Shown: piece after piece, positions 18,654-27,843 of the stretch
How the letters are laid out: each line of letters starts with the position of its first letter
Position numbering within the stretch: position 1 is the stretch's first letter
Assembly: GCF_001584185.1 (NCBI RefSeq)
Contig: NZ_CP013234.1
Coordinates: 186,001-250,000 of the forward strand
Direction: 5' to 3'
Length of the DNA stretch: 64,000 nt
Source of the DNA: Collimonas pratensis
GTDB taxonomy: Bacteria; Pseudomonadota; Gammaproteobacteria; Burkholderiales; Burkholderiaceae_D
Program-made: the position numbers and the translations under genes
The notes under the pieces: generated by a model
The model's input: the letters and a program-made list of their open reading frames with translations, nothing else
Databases searched by the model: none
What the model was told of the DNA's origin: nothing

Positions 18654-18686
18654 TTGTCATCATTACGTCATGCGCAAGTCATGCTG
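18654..18686 (+). promoter_or_regulatory. Putative Pho box (three 11-bp GTCAT repeats)
   Basis: Three directly repeated 11-mers, TTGTCATCATT, ACGTCATGCGC and AAGTCATGCTG, keep GTCAT in phase at 18656, 18667 and 18678. PhoB sites are 11-bp direct repeats built on CTGTCAT. The block lies about 85 bases before a phosphodiesterase/phosphatase-family lipoprotein gene, and an A/T-rich segment that could hold the -10 follows (18714-18735). Regulation by phosphate starvation is inferred from both facts. Confidence 0.6.
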
Positions 18687-18771
18687 GTGAAGCATTCGGC
18701 CATGACACTGTAAGCTTTTTAACAATATTAACGTCTTGATAATCACGGGACGTTTCCATATTGGAGGAAGC

Positions 18772-20043
18772 ATGCTTACAGTGAATAGTCGTGGAAAATG
18801 CCTGGCCTTGGCGTTGTCGGCCGCAACCCTGTTGTACGGTTGCGGCGGCGGCGAGGAAGTCGTGGTCGACTCGCCGCCGCTTGTCGATTACAGCAAGCGC
18901 AAGGCGCTGGTGATCGGCGTCGATGGCGTGCAGTACGAAAAACTGCAGGAAGCCATTGCGGCCGGGCAGGCGCCGAATCTGGCGAGATTCCAGCTCGCCA
19001 AGACTTATGGCGGCGGCATCGTCGGCAGCGTCACGGAACAAGCCACCTCCAGCGGCGCCAGCTGGACCACGGTCCTGACCGGCGCCTGGGTCAACCGGCA
19101 CAAGGTCGCGTCCAACGACGACAAGTTGCGCAGCCAGGCCGACAGCGTATTCAAACTGATCAAGGATGCCGATCCGAAGCGCCGCAGCGCCAGCATCGTC
19201 AGCTGGAACACCATCAACAATAATTTTGCCCGCGATATCAACCTGAGGTACATCAGCCATGCCGAGAAATGCAGCGAAGACGATCAATGCGTGGCCGACA
19301 AGACCAGCGGCCTGCTGCGCTTCGGCAATTTCGATTTTGTATTTGCGCACTTCGACGACGTCGACAATGTCGGCCACGCTGTCGGGTTTACACCCGCCTA
19401 TCAGGCGGCGATCCAGGAGACCGATACCAGGATCGGACAATTGCTGGTGGCGCTGGAGCGGCGTCGGCAAGAGCATCCGGATGAAGACTGGCTCATCATG
19501 GTCACGCCGGACCATGGCCGCAGCCTGCCGGGCGGCTTCGGCCATGGCGGCCAGACCCTGAGCGAAAAAACCACCTTCATCGCCATCAACAAGGAAGCCA
19601 ATGCGCAGCTCAGTTCACCATTCAAAGATCCGGCGGACATGGCTTTCGATGGTTTGTACGGCAACGCCACGCAGGCCGATATCGTGCCGACCGTGCTGGC
19701 GCATCTTGGCGTCAAGCCGGATGCCGCCAGTTACCGCATCGACGGCGTCCCGTTGTTAGGGCAACCAAGCGTGCGACAACTGAGCGCCAAGGCCGACAGC
19801 GAGGCGCGCAGCATCACACTGCAATGGCGCATTTCCGGCCAGCCATCCGGCAAGCCGTTGACGATTTATCGCGGTGGCAAGCAGATTGCGCAGCTGGACG
19901 ACGCTGCAACTTTCTATCTCGACCAGGACCTGGAGATCCGGGACGGCATCGCCGAGCTCAACTACAGCGTGGTGCTGGGCCAGGTACCGGCGGGCTACCT
20001 GGCGCGCATCAATGTCGATAAATCGGTGCAGGGTAATCCGTAA
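18772..20043 (+). CDS. Alkaline-phosphatase-superfamily lipoprotein (type I phosphodiesterase-like)
   Basis: 423-aa predicted lipoprotein: lipobox LLYGC near residue 23 after a hydrophobic stretch. The catalytic domain has the metal-binding VIGVDGVQ, the nucleophile region SSGASWTTVLTGAW, then AHFDDVDNVGHAVG and TPDHGRSLPGGFGHGG, which supply the two-metal ligands of the nucleotide pyrophosphatase/phosphodiesterase group (PF01663-like). The C-terminal ~100 residues look like a fibronectin-type beta domain (SITLQWRISGQPSG). The ATG at 18772 is favoured by GGAGGAAG just upstream. A Pho-box-like repeat upstream suggests phosphate control. Confidence 0.82.
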   Translation: MLTVNSRGKCLALALSAATLLYGCGGGEEVVVDSPPLVDYSKRKALVIGVDGVQYEKLQEAIAAGQAPNLARFQLAKTYGGGIVGSVTEQATSSGASWTTVLTGAWVNRHKVASNDDKLRSQADSVFKLIKDADPKRRSASIVSWNTINNNFARDINLRYISHAEKCSEDDQCVADKTSGLLRFGNFDFVFAHFDDVDNVGHAVGFTPAYQAAIQETDTRIGQLLVALERRRQEHPDEDWLIMVTPDHGRSLPGGFGHGGQTLSEKTTFIAINKEANAQLSSPFKDPADMAFDGLYGNATQADIVPTVLAHLGVKPDAASYRIDGVPLLGQPSVRQLSAKADSEARSITLQWRISGQPSGKPLTIYRGGKQIAQLDDAATFYLDQDLEIRDGIAELNYSVVLGQVPAGYLARINVDKSVQGNP

Positions 20044-20050
20044 AAATGGC

Positions 20051-21073
20051 TCAGTGCGCGGCGAGCCACGTCAGCAGCGCTTTGTGGAACTCGGCTGGCT
20101 GCTCCATCTGCGGCGCATGCCCGAGGCCGGCAAACTCGACCAGCGTCGCTTGCGGGATCTGCTTGGCGGCTTGCTTGCCCAGCACGTTGTAGCGGCCGAT
20201 TTTCGCCTTTACCGCCGCGAGCGCCGCATCGCTGCCGATGGCGGTGGTGTCGGCGTCGCCGATCAGCAGCAGGGTAGGCACGCTGAGATCCTTGAATTCA
20301 TAGACCACCGGTTGGGTAAAGATCATGTCGTAGATCAGCGCCGAGTTCCACGCCACTAGCGCATGGCCCGGTCCCTGGTTGAGGCCCGCCAGCATGGTCA
20401 CCCAGCGTTCGTATTCCGGTTTCCAGCGGCCGACGTAATAGGTGCTCTGTTCGTATTTGCGCAGGCCGTCGGCGCTCAGCTTCAATTCGCGCTGGTACCA
20501 CTGGTCGACCGTGCGGTAAGGCACCCCGAGTGCTTTCCAGTCTTCCAGCCCGATCGGGTTGACCATCACCAGCTGAGTCGTCTGTTCCGGATATAGCAGA
20601 GCGTAGCGGGTGGCCAGCATGCCGCCGGTGGAATGGCCGACAATGACGGCCTTATGGATGCCCAGCTGTTCCAGCAAAGCATGGGTATTGATGGCGAGCT
20701 GCTGGAAGGAATACTGGTAATGCTCGGGTTTGCTCGACGTGCAGAAGCCGATCTGGTCCGGCGCCACTACCCGGTAGCCGGCCGTGCTCAAGGCCTTGAT
20801 GGTCTGTTCCCAGGTAGCGCCGCAAAAATTCTTGCCATGCATGAGCAGCACGGTGCGGCCGTTGGCGACGCCGCTTGCGGCGACATCCATATAACCCATC
20901 TGCAGCTGCCGGCCTTGCGATTCGAAGGCGTAATGCTTCAGTTCGTAGGGGTAGTCGAAGCCCTGCAGTTCGGGGCCGTAAGTGGGGGCGGCGGGAAGCG
21001 TCTGTGCGACAGCAGCGGAAAATGCGGCGCTCAGCAATAAGCTGCCGAGCAGGCGAGGCAAGGAATGCGGCAT
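20051..21073 (-). CDS. Exported alpha/beta hydrolase
   Basis: 340 aa with a signal peptide (LLGSLLLSAAFSAAVAQ). Oxyanion segment LLMHGKNFCG, nucleophile elbow VGHSTGGMLA, acid in LLIGDADTTA and His in GLGHAPQMEQP make a full Ser-Asp-His triad. It resembles epoxide-hydrolase/haloperoxidase-like esterases with a four-helix cap. It converges with the phosphodiesterase gene (7-base gap). It lies next to the sphingolipid island but on the other side of the AraC gene, so any link is only positional. Confidence 0.82.
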   Translation of the reverse strand: MPHSLPRLLGSLLLSAAFSAAVAQTLPAAPTYGPELQGFDYPYELKHYAFESQGRQLQMGYMDVAASGVANGRTVLLMHGKNFCGATWEQTIKALSTAGYRVVAPDQIGFCTSSKPEHYQYSFQQLAINTHALLEQLGIHKAVIVGHSTGGMLATRYALLYPEQTTQLVMVNPIGLEDWKALGVPYRTVDQWYQRELKLSADGLRKYEQSTYYVGRWKPEYERWVTMLAGLNQGPGHALVAWNSALIYDMIFTQPVVYEFKDLSVPTLLLIGDADTTAIGSDAALAAVKAKIGRYNVLGKQAAKQIPQATLVEFAGLGHAPQMEQPAEFHKALLTWLAAH

Positions 21074-21149
21074 GCGGTAATCCTCCGGGAAGAAGCGGCT
21101 ATCTTACTCCCGGATTCCTGACGGCGTCATGCCGCCCGGTGTTTGAACT

Positions 21150-22199
21150 TCACTGGTAACTTGATGCGCTGTGATTGCTGCGGTAATCGCCCGGGGTTTC
21201 GCCGGTCCATGCCTTGAAGGCGCGGCGGAAACTCCTGACATCGGTGAAGCCGAGCTGTTCTGCAATTTCACTCTGCGTCAATTGGCGGGTCGCGAGCAAG
21301 TTCCTGGCCCGCCGCTCCTGCATCTGCGCGCGTATCTGCTGAAACGACATACCGCACTGGTCGAGGTGGCGGCGTAAAGTCCGTTCCGTCAGGTTCAGGC
21401 TGCCGGCGATTTCGGCCATGTTCGGCGGCGAGGCCCAGTTGCGGCGGAATGCGCTTTCAATCGACTCGATCAGGTCCGGCGTATCGGGGTCGCGCATGGC
21501 CATGCGCTGCAAGTGTTCCAGCGCCTGGCGCTGCGCCAGTGGATTATGCGTGGCCAGCGGCACAGCGAACAGGGAGGCGTCGACGACGATGCAATTGCGC
21601 GGCGCCGAGAATTGCATGGGGCAATTGAACAGCTGCCGGTAATGCGCGGCATAGGGCGGCGCCGGATACTGGAACTCCATGCGCTGCAGCAGTGCGCGCG
21701 TGCCCAGCATGGCTTGCCCTATGTTCATCAGATGGGCGGTGACTTCTTCCACCAGGAAAGCGGTGATCGCGCTATCGCCTGGATTACTAAAGACGGCAGT
21801 GCATTCCTGTTCGGTCGCGGTGAAATCGATGTCGACCATAGTGCCGCCCTCCTTGTGATACTTCAGGCAATGCGCAATGGCTTCGCCGAACGTGGCGGAA
21901 GTCATCATCGCAAAGCCGACCATGCCAAGGGAGCTGACGGTCTGCTTGCCACCCACCAGCAGGCCGAGCGGCAATGCCGGTAAAAGACTGATGGCGTGGG
22001 CGATCATGCCGCCGGTCTGGCGGTGCGAGAGCCGGAAGGAGGGATCTTCCAGGTCGCTCACGGCCAGTCCGAAACGGGCCAGCATGCGGGCCGGCGCGAT
22101 GCCGTTTTCGGAAAGAACCTGTGTCAGGGCCAGGGCGATGTTGGGAGTAATGGACGCTTTGTCCTCACTCGTCACGCCATTGCCTTTGCTGTAGCGCAT
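21150..22199 (-). CDS. AraC-family transcriptional regulator (candidate sphingolipid sensor)
   Basis: 349 aa. The N-terminal ~230 residues match the arabinose-binding-like sensor domain of the OruR/SphR type (RLSHRQTGGMIAHAISLLP, LGMVGFAMMTSATFGEA). The C-terminal double helix-turn-helix is LTERTLRRHLDQCGMSFQQIR and IAEQLGFTDVRSFRRAFKAWTGETP. It is transcribed divergently from the flavin oxidase gene that opens the catabolic series, so it is the natural activator of that series. In P. aeruginosa an AraC protein of this type (SphR) responds to sphingosine (recalled literature, not checked). Confidence 0.85.
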   Translation of the reverse strand: MRYSKGNGVTSEDKASITPNIALALTQVLSENGIAPARMLARFGLAVSDLEDPSFRLSHRQTGGMIAHAISLLPALPLGLLVGGKQTVSSLGMVGFAMMTSATFGEAIAHCLKYHKEGGTMVDIDFTATEQECTAVFSNPGDSAITAFLVEEVTAHLMNIGQAMLGTRALLQRMEFQYPAPPYAAHYRQLFNCPMQFSAPRNCIVVDASLFAVPLATHNPLAQRQALEHLQRMAMRDPDTPDLIESIESAFRRNWASPPNMAEIAGSLNLTERTLRRHLDQCGMSFQQIRAQMQERRARNLLATRQLTQSEIAEQLGFTDVRSFRRAFKAWTGETPGDYRSNHSASSYQ

Positions 22200-22425
22200 G
22201 CGCCGACTCCTCGTCTCAATTGCACGGAAATTCTGAGGATGACGTTTTCGGATCGTTCATTTTGGCCGGATATGTTCCCATATTTGCTGTAGCGGTCCTG
22301 TCATCACCAGTACTGAGTACATATAATTATTTCGAATATGTTACATCAAAAAAAAGCCCGCATGAGACTGGCCGGAAGCGAAATTGACATCTGTGCGGCA
22401 AGCGGTTTTGCGATGCCGAACAAAC

Positions 22426-22447
22426 AATAAATAAGCAATAAATAAGC
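22426..22447. repeat. Tandem 11-bp A/T repeat in the divergent regulatory gap
   Basis: Two exact copies of AATAAATAAGC followed by a partial third (AATAAG). They lie in the 340-base gap between the AraC gene (start 22199) and the oxidase gene (start 22540). The spacing of one helical turn would suit an AraC-type activator, but a chance slippage repeat is equally possible. Nothing else is recognised in this gap. Confidence 0.4.
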
Positions 22448-22539
22448 AATAAGTCGATATCCGTTGCCGTTTCCATATGCACGGCGACAGGCATACAGCC
22501 GAAAGTAGTGCAGCTGCAATCTTTATACAGGAGCGTGGT

Positions 22540-23862
22540 TTGGATCAAGCAATTTTGGTGCCTCAAGAACGGCGGACAGATTGGCGTAACTGGTCCGGAT
22601 CGGTGCAGTTTTCGCCGGCGCGGTATTCCTCCCCCGGCTCCATGGAAGAATTGAAATCGGTAGTGCGGACTACCGTCGCCTCGGGGCAATCCTTGCGCGT
22701 GGTGGGCAGCGGCCATTCCTTCGTACCGCTGGTAGAGACCGGCGGCGCCCTGCTTTCGCTGCGCAACATGAGCGGCGTTAACGCGGTCGATGCGGGAGTG
22801 GCTGAGGTCTGGGCCGGCACCGATCTGAAGACCCTGGGCGAGCAGCTGAGCGCAAGCGGCCACGGCATGCTGAACCTGGGCGATATCAACAAGCAGTCCC
22901 TGGCCGGCGCGGTCGGCACCGGAACCCACGGCACCGGGATCGGGCTGGGTTCGATCTCGACCCAGGTGCGGGCGATGACGCTGGTGATGCCGGACGGCGA
23001 ATCGGTCGAGTGTTCGCCGGCGCAGGAAGCGGACCTGTTCGCCGCGGCGCGGGTGGCGATGGGCAGCCTGGGCATCATGGCGAAAATCAAGATCGACGTC
23101 GTACCCGCCTACCGGCTCGAGCTGGTCAAGCAAACCATGGACCTGGACGACTGTCTCGAGCGCGCACCCGCCCTGGCGCAAAGCAATCGCCATTTCGAAT
23201 TCTACTGGTTCCCGCATACCCGCAAGACCGTCGCCAAGCTGATGAATCAGACTGAGGCCAATGTTTCTAACCAGGGTTTGACGAGCGCGATGGAAATGGC
23301 GCTCGAAAACGGCGTCTTCGGCCTGTTGTCGCGCCTGGTCAGGGCCAAGCCGGCGCGTGCGCCGGGGGTCGCGCGGCTGATCGGCAAGCTGGTCGGCGAC
23401 AAGGCCCCGGTGATGGTGGCCGACTGCCATCGTGCTTTTTCCACCGAGCGCCTGGTGCGTTTCAATGAGATGGAGTACGAGCTGCCTGCCGAACGCGGAC
23501 CGGAAGCATTGCGCGAGCTGGTTGCCTATATCGAAAAGAATAAGGTGCTGGTACATTTCCCTGTCGAATACCGTTACGTCAAGGGCGACGATATCTGGCT
23601 GTCGCCATTCTACGGCCGCGATTCCGCATCGATTTCGGTGCACCAGTATGTGGGCATGGAGCATGATGCGTATTTTCGCGCGGCCGAGGCCATATTCCTC
23701 AACCATGGCGGCCGTCCGCACTGGGGCAAGATGCACAATCTCGGCGCCGGCCAGCTAGCCGGCCTGTATCCGCGCTGGGATGATTTCATGGCGCTGCGCC
23801 AGCGGACCGATCCGGCCGGCATCTTCCTCAACCCGTTGCTGAAACGTTATTTTGGAGCCTAA
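22540..23862 (+). CDS. FAD-linked alcohol oxidase, alditol oxidase/D-arabinono-lactone oxidase family
   Basis: 440-aa flavoenzyme of the vanillyl-alcohol-oxidase superfamily. The FAD domain has VVGSGHSFVPL, whose His59 is the usual covalent FAD attachment site, and GTGTHGTGIGLGS. The C-terminal ALO domain ends with HWGKMHNLGAGQL. Relatives oxidise primary alcohols (alditol oxidase) or sugar lactones. The TTG at 22540 has a good AGGAG 7 bases upstream; the longer ATG start at 22477 has none. It is the first gene of the plus-strand island; I propose oxidation of the C1 hydroxyl of sphingosine. Confidence 0.8.
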   Translation: MDQAILVPQERRTDWRNWSGSVQFSPARYSSPGSMEELKSVVRTTVASGQSLRVVGSGHSFVPLVETGGALLSLRNMSGVNAVDAGVAEVWAGTDLKTLGEQLSASGHGMLNLGDINKQSLAGAVGTGTHGTGIGLGSISTQVRAMTLVMPDGESVECSPAQEADLFAAARVAMGSLGIMAKIKIDVVPAYRLELVKQTMDLDDCLERAPALAQSNRHFEFYWFPHTRKTVAKLMNQTEANVSNQGLTSAMEMALENGVFGLLSRLVRAKPARAPGVARLIGKLVGDKAPVMVADCHRAFSTERLVRFNEMEYELPAERGPEALRELVAYIEKNKVLVHFPVEYRYVKGDDIWLSPFYGRDSASISVHQYVGMEHDAYFRAAEAIFLNHGGRPHWGKMHNLGAGQLAGLYPRWDDFMALRQRTDPAGIFLNPLLKRYFGA

Positions 23863-23869
23863 GGAAAAC

Positions 23870-25075
23870 ATGGACGGCGTGCAAATTTCACCGTGGCGGC
23901 GCTGGGGAGTCCTGGCCATCTTCTGCGCCGCGTTGATCATGACCCAGGTGTTCTGGTACGATTTCGCGCCGATACTGACCTTCGTCTCGGAGCACTACGG
24001 CGTCAGCGAATTGTCCGCCAGCCTGTTGATCCTGGTGTTTCCGGTGATGAGCATCCTGGTGTCGGCGCTGGCCGGCAGCCTGATCGACCGCCGCGGCTAC
24101 CGCCTGTCGCTGCTGATAGGAACCGGCGTGATGGCTGCCTGCAGCCTGCTGCGCGTGATCGATAACTTCTGGCTGCTGCTGCTGGCGCAGACCGGCATTG
24201 CGGTCGCCATTCCTTTCATCGTCACGCCGATTACGGTGCTGGCCTCGGACTGGTTCGAGGCACGCGACGAAGCCAAGATCACGGGCATCTGCGCGATCGC
24301 CATCTTTGCCGGGCTGGCGCTGGCCATGACGGCATCGCCCGCGCTGTTCGCTGCCTTCCATCTGGCCGGCTCGATGGCGATCCACGCCGCTGCCGCCTTC
24401 CTGCTTTTCCTGCTGACCATCTTGTTTATCCGCCAACGGCAATACGCCACGCCGGGCGTCCGGGAAAAACATCAGGCAGCGCTGAAAGTCAGAGGCAATA
24501 TCGCCTTGCTGGTGATCCTGGTCGCCAGCTTCCTGATACAAGGCTGCTTCAATGCCGCCACCACCTGGCTGGAGGCGGTATGGAGCGGGCGCGGCTTCGG
24601 CATCGACGACGCCGGTTTCGCCATGGCGGCGGTAGTGGCAGGGGGGATCGTCGGCGCCATGGTGATTCCCGCGCTGGCCGCCAGGTCCGGCAGCGTGCTT
24701 GGCATGATCACGGCTTGCTTGCTGCCTTCGGTGTTGCTGCTGTATCCCTTGTTCGCCGCCGGCAGCGTCGCCTGGGGCATCGCCTGCGGCGCGCTGCTCG
24801 GCTTTTTTTGGCTGCCGCTGCTGCCCTTGTCGCTGACTGTGATCGACGAAGCTGTGCCAAAAGCGCATGCCGGCATGGCAGCCGGACTGTTCTGGACGGT
24901 CGGCAATGCCGGTGTGCTGGCAATGACAGTGCTGTTCGAACGGGTCAAGAACCTCTTGGGCTGGCAACAGGCAGTGGTCATGCTGATCCTGTGCATGCTT
25001 GCCGTCCTGTGCGTGCTGCTGCGCTTTGCTCCGGCGATGCGGCGTCACCTGTTTACCATGGCAGGGGAGGCATGA
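23870..25075 (+). CDS. MFS transporter
   Basis: 401 aa, twelve predicted membrane segments, no signal peptide. The loop 2-3 motif appears as GSLIDRRGYRLSLLIG (MFS motif A). It starts at ATG 23870 after AAGGAAAA, 8 bases past the oxidase stop, and its stop overlaps the next start (ATGA), so it is translated with the catabolic enzymes. It may import a water-soluble intermediate or export a product. Substrate cannot be told by sequence. Confidence 0.85.
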   Translation: MDGVQISPWRRWGVLAIFCAALIMTQVFWYDFAPILTFVSEHYGVSELSASLLILVFPVMSILVSALAGSLIDRRGYRLSLLIGTGVMAACSLLRVIDNFWLLLLAQTGIAVAIPFIVTPITVLASDWFEARDEAKITGICAIAIFAGLALAMTASPALFAAFHLAGSMAIHAAAAFLLFLLTILFIRQRQYATPGVREKHQAALKVRGNIALLVILVASFLIQGCFNAATTWLEAVWSGRGFGIDDAGFAMAAVVAGGIVGAMVIPALAARSGSVLGMITACLLPSVLLLYPLFAAGSVAWGIACGALLGFFWLPLLPLSLTVIDEAVPKAHAGMAAGLFWTVGNAGVLAMTVLFERVKNLLGWQQAVVMLILCMLAVLCVLLRFAPAMRRHLFTMAGEA

Positions 25076-26364
25076 TGCCAGTACCGTTTTGGCCCACAGA
25101 CACCGGCGCGCCGCATGACCTCTATTTTTCGGCGATCAATGCCGAATTGCGCAGGCACGGCCCGGCGCACCCATGCCTGCTGATCGACCTTGACCGCCTG
25201 GACCAGAATCTGGCCATGGTGCGGCAAGCGCTGGCGCCAGGAAAGTCGCTGCGGATCGTCGCCAAGTCGCTGCCTTCGCTGCCTCTGCTTGACTATGTGA
25301 TGAAGGCAGCCGGCAGCAACCGCCTGATGGCTTTCCATCAACCCTTCCTGAGCGAAGAAGCAAAGCGTTTCCCGCAGGCCGATATCCTGCTCGGCAAGCC
25401 GATGCCGGTGCGCGCCGCCGCCGCATTCTACGATCAGCTGCGCGGCAGCTTCGATCCGGCCAGGCAGTTGCAATGGCTGATCGATACCCCGCAACGCCTG
25501 GCCCAGTATCTCGCGCTGGCGCAAGAGCGCGGCCTGCGCATGCGCATCAATATCGAGCTGGACGTCGGTTTGCATCGGGGCGGCGTGGCGCAGGAGCAGG
25601 TGCTGCTGAGCATGTTGGACATGATCGAACGCAATCCGGCGCAGCTGACGTTGGGCGGCTTCATGGGCTATGAGCCGCATGTGGCCAAGCTGCCGCGCAT
25701 CTTCGGTACGCCAGCCCAGCTGCATGAAAAGGTGATGCAACGTTATCAGGCGCTCAAGGATGTTGCGGCCAGCGCCTATCCCAGGCTGCTGGATTCTGGC
25801 CTCACACTGAACGCCGGCGGCAGCATGTCGTACCGGCTCTACGAAAAACAATCGTTGATCAATGACGTATCGGTGGGCTCCGCTCTGGTCAAGCCCGCCG
25901 ATTTCGATCTCGGCCTGCTGGCCGGCCATCAGCCGGCCATGTTCATCGCCACCCCCGTGCTGAAGAAGCTGGATGGCACTACGATTCCGGGGACCGACTG
26001 GGTCGGCAAGCTGGGCGCCTGGTGGAATCCGAACCGGCGCCGCACCTACTTCCTGTACGGCGGCCATTGGCTGGCGCGCTACGAGTCCCCGCGCGGCTTG
26101 CTGGAGCACCCGATGATGGGCTACAGCACCAACCAGCAGTTCGTCAACGGCTCGGCGGCGACGGCGCTGGCGCCGGACGACTATGTGTTCCTGCGGCCGA
26201 CTCAAAGCGAAGCCGTGATGCTGCAGTTCGGCGCCCTGGTCATCCTGCGCCAGGGCCGGATTGTCGATTACTGGCCGGTGCTGGGATCCTCCGATCCGGG
26301 GCCGCGCCCGGATAGCGATTCATCGACCAAGACCATCAATGTTGAGATTGCCAGCCATGCTTGA
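25072..26364 (+). CDS. PLP enzyme of the D-threonine aldolase/DSD1 family
   Basis: 430-aa fold-type III PLP enzyme (alanine racemase-like N-domain). PCLLIDLDRLDQNL opens the barrel and RIVAKSLPSLP carries the PLP-binding Lys65. INIELDVGLHRGG and LTLNAGGSMSYRLY are barrel strands, and the C-terminal beta domain begins near residue 330. Relatives cleave beta-hydroxy-alpha-amino acids to glycine plus aldehyde or deaminate D-serine. It starts at ATG 25072 with GGGGAGG, overlapping the MFS stop by 4 bases, and overlaps the aldehyde dehydrogenase start by 8 bases. Coupling to an aldehyde dehydrogenase argues for an aldolase making an aldehyde. Confidence 0.82.
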   Translation: MMPVPFWPTDTGAPHDLYFSAINAELRRHGPAHPCLLIDLDRLDQNLAMVRQALAPGKSLRIVAKSLPSLPLLDYVMKAAGSNRLMAFHQPFLSEEAKRFPQADILLGKPMPVRAAAAFYDQLRGSFDPARQLQWLIDTPQRLAQYLALAQERGLRMRINIELDVGLHRGGVAQEQVLLSMLDMIERNPAQLTLGGFMGYEPHVAKLPRIFGTPAQLHEKVMQRYQALKDVAASAYPRLLDSGLTLNAGGSMSYRLYEKQSLINDVSVGSALVKPADFDLGLLAGHQPAMFIATPVLKKLDGTTIPGTDWVGKLGAWWNPNRRRTYFLYGGHWLARYESPRGLLEHPMMGYSTNQQFVNGSAATALAPDDYVFLRPTQSEAVMLQFGALVILRQGRIVDYWPVLGSSDPGPRPDSDSSTKTINVEIASHA

Positions 26365-27751
26365 ACTACGGTCTGTTTTTGATACCATGCATGCCGCCAG
26401 CCGGCAGTTTCCGGCGTCGGACTGGGCGCTCCGGGCGGACCGTCTGCAACGGCTGCGCGCGCTGGTGATGAATAACCGCGAGGCCTTCGCCAAGGCCATT
26501 TCCGCAGATTTCAGCAACCGTGCCAGCCAGGAAACGGAACTGGCCGAGGTGTTTCCCTCGGTCGAAGGCATCGCCCATGCGCTGCGCCACGGCAAGCGCT
26601 GGATGCGCGTACACAAGCGCGCCACCGGTTTCTGGTTCAAGCCGGCGGCATCAACCCTGATGCCGCAGCCGCTGGGCGTGGTGGGCATCGTGGCGCCGTG
26701 GAATTATCCCTTGTTGCTCGCGATAGGACCGATGACCGCGGCGCTGGCGGCGGGCAATCGCATCATGCTCAAGCAATCGGAATACACGCCGCGTTTCGCC
26801 GACTTGTTTGCAAGGCTGATCGCCGCCAGTTTTACGGCGGATGAGATTGCCGTGGTCAATGGCGATGCAGAGGTCGCGCGCGAATTCTCGAATCTGCCGT
26901 TCGACCACTTGCTGTTCACCGGCTCCACCGCGGTTGGCCGCCAGGTGATGCGCGCCGCCAGCGAGCACCTGACGCCGGTGACGCTGGAGCTGGGCGGAAA
27001 ATCGCCCGCCATCATCGGCCCCGAGGCTGATTTCGACAAAGCGGTGGAGCGCATCCTGGTCGGCAAGCTGCTCAACGCCGGGCAAACCTGCATTGCCCCG
27101 GATTATGTTCTGCTGCCGAAAGACAAGCTGCAACGCTTTGCAGATACCGCCCAACGCATCTTTGCGGAGCTGTACCCGGATCTGGCAGGCAATCTTGACT
27201 ACACCAGCATCGTCAGCCCGCGTCATTTCGAACGTCTGCAATCGCTGATGGATGAAGCCGGCCAGCTTGGCGCGCAGCTGCTGCCGCTGTCGAACGCGGG
27301 ATCGGATACCGTTTCGCGGCGCTTGTCTCCCGTACTCCTGACTGGCGTGAACGACGACATGCGAGTCATGCAGGAAGAGATTTTCGGCCCGATCCTGCCG
27401 CTGCTGCCGTATGACTCGCTCGAGCAGGCCATTGCATACGTGAATGCCCATCCGCGTCCGCTGGCTCTGTATCTGTTTGAAAAGAGCCGCACAAACATAG
27501 CCCAGGTGATGCGCAATACCGTGAGCGGCGGCGTCTCTATCAACGACACCTTGCTGCATATTGCGCAGGACGATCTGCCCTTCGGCGGCGTCGGCGCCAG
27601 CGGCATGGGCGCCTATCACGGCGAACACGGCTTCCAGGCGCTGTCGAAGATGAAGCCGGTGTTCCGGCAGTCGGCGCTCAACGGCATGTCTTTGTTCAAG
27701 CCGCCCTATGGAAAGACCTTCCGCTTCATGATGAAATTGCTGCTGCGCTGA
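26357..27751 (+). CDS. Aldehyde dehydrogenase, coniferyl-aldehyde-dehydrogenase-like
   Basis: 464 aa. NAD(P)-dependent oxidation of an aldehyde to a carboxylate. Cofactor and catalytic motifs: VAPWNYPLLL, FTGSTAVGR, general base Glu in LELGGKSPAI and catalytic Cys in NAGQTCIAPDY. The short, about 460-residue form with the hydrophobic C-terminal tail resembles fatty aldehyde and coniferyl aldehyde dehydrogenases. The ATG at 26357 overlaps the end of the aldolase gene. Its likely substrate here is the long-chain aldehyde released by the aldolase. It is the last gene of the coupled enzyme block; 92 bases follow before DUF1329. Confidence 0.88.
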   Translation: MLELRSVFDTMHAASRQFPASDWALRADRLQRLRALVMNNREAFAKAISADFSNRASQETELAEVFPSVEGIAHALRHGKRWMRVHKRATGFWFKPAASTLMPQPLGVVGIVAPWNYPLLLAIGPMTAALAAGNRIMLKQSEYTPRFADLFARLIAASFTADEIAVVNGDAEVAREFSNLPFDHLLFTGSTAVGRQVMRAASEHLTPVTLELGGKSPAIIGPEADFDKAVERILVGKLLNAGQTCIAPDYVLLPKDKLQRFADTAQRIFAELYPDLAGNLDYTSIVSPRHFERLQSLMDEAGQLGAQLLPLSNAGSDTVSRRLSPVLLTGVNDDMRVMQEEIFGPILPLLPYDSLEQAIAYVNAHPRPLALYLFEKSRTNIAQVMRNTVSGGVSINDTLLHIAQDDLPFGGVGASGMGAYHGEHGFQALSKMKPVFRQSALNGMSLFKPPYGKTFRFMMKLLLR

Positions 27752-27843
27752 CCCTGCCGCTGCTTGAAATGCGTTGCACGTGCTGAACAAGAATATCTGA
27801 CTATTTTTTCATTTTGTGATGTGACCTGCGAGGAGATATAACA

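Noticed and set aside
22426..22447. Tandem A/T repeat considered as a CRISPR-like or iteron array
   Set aside because: Only two full 11-bp copies with no spacers and no cas or rep gene nearby; kept only as a minor repeat.
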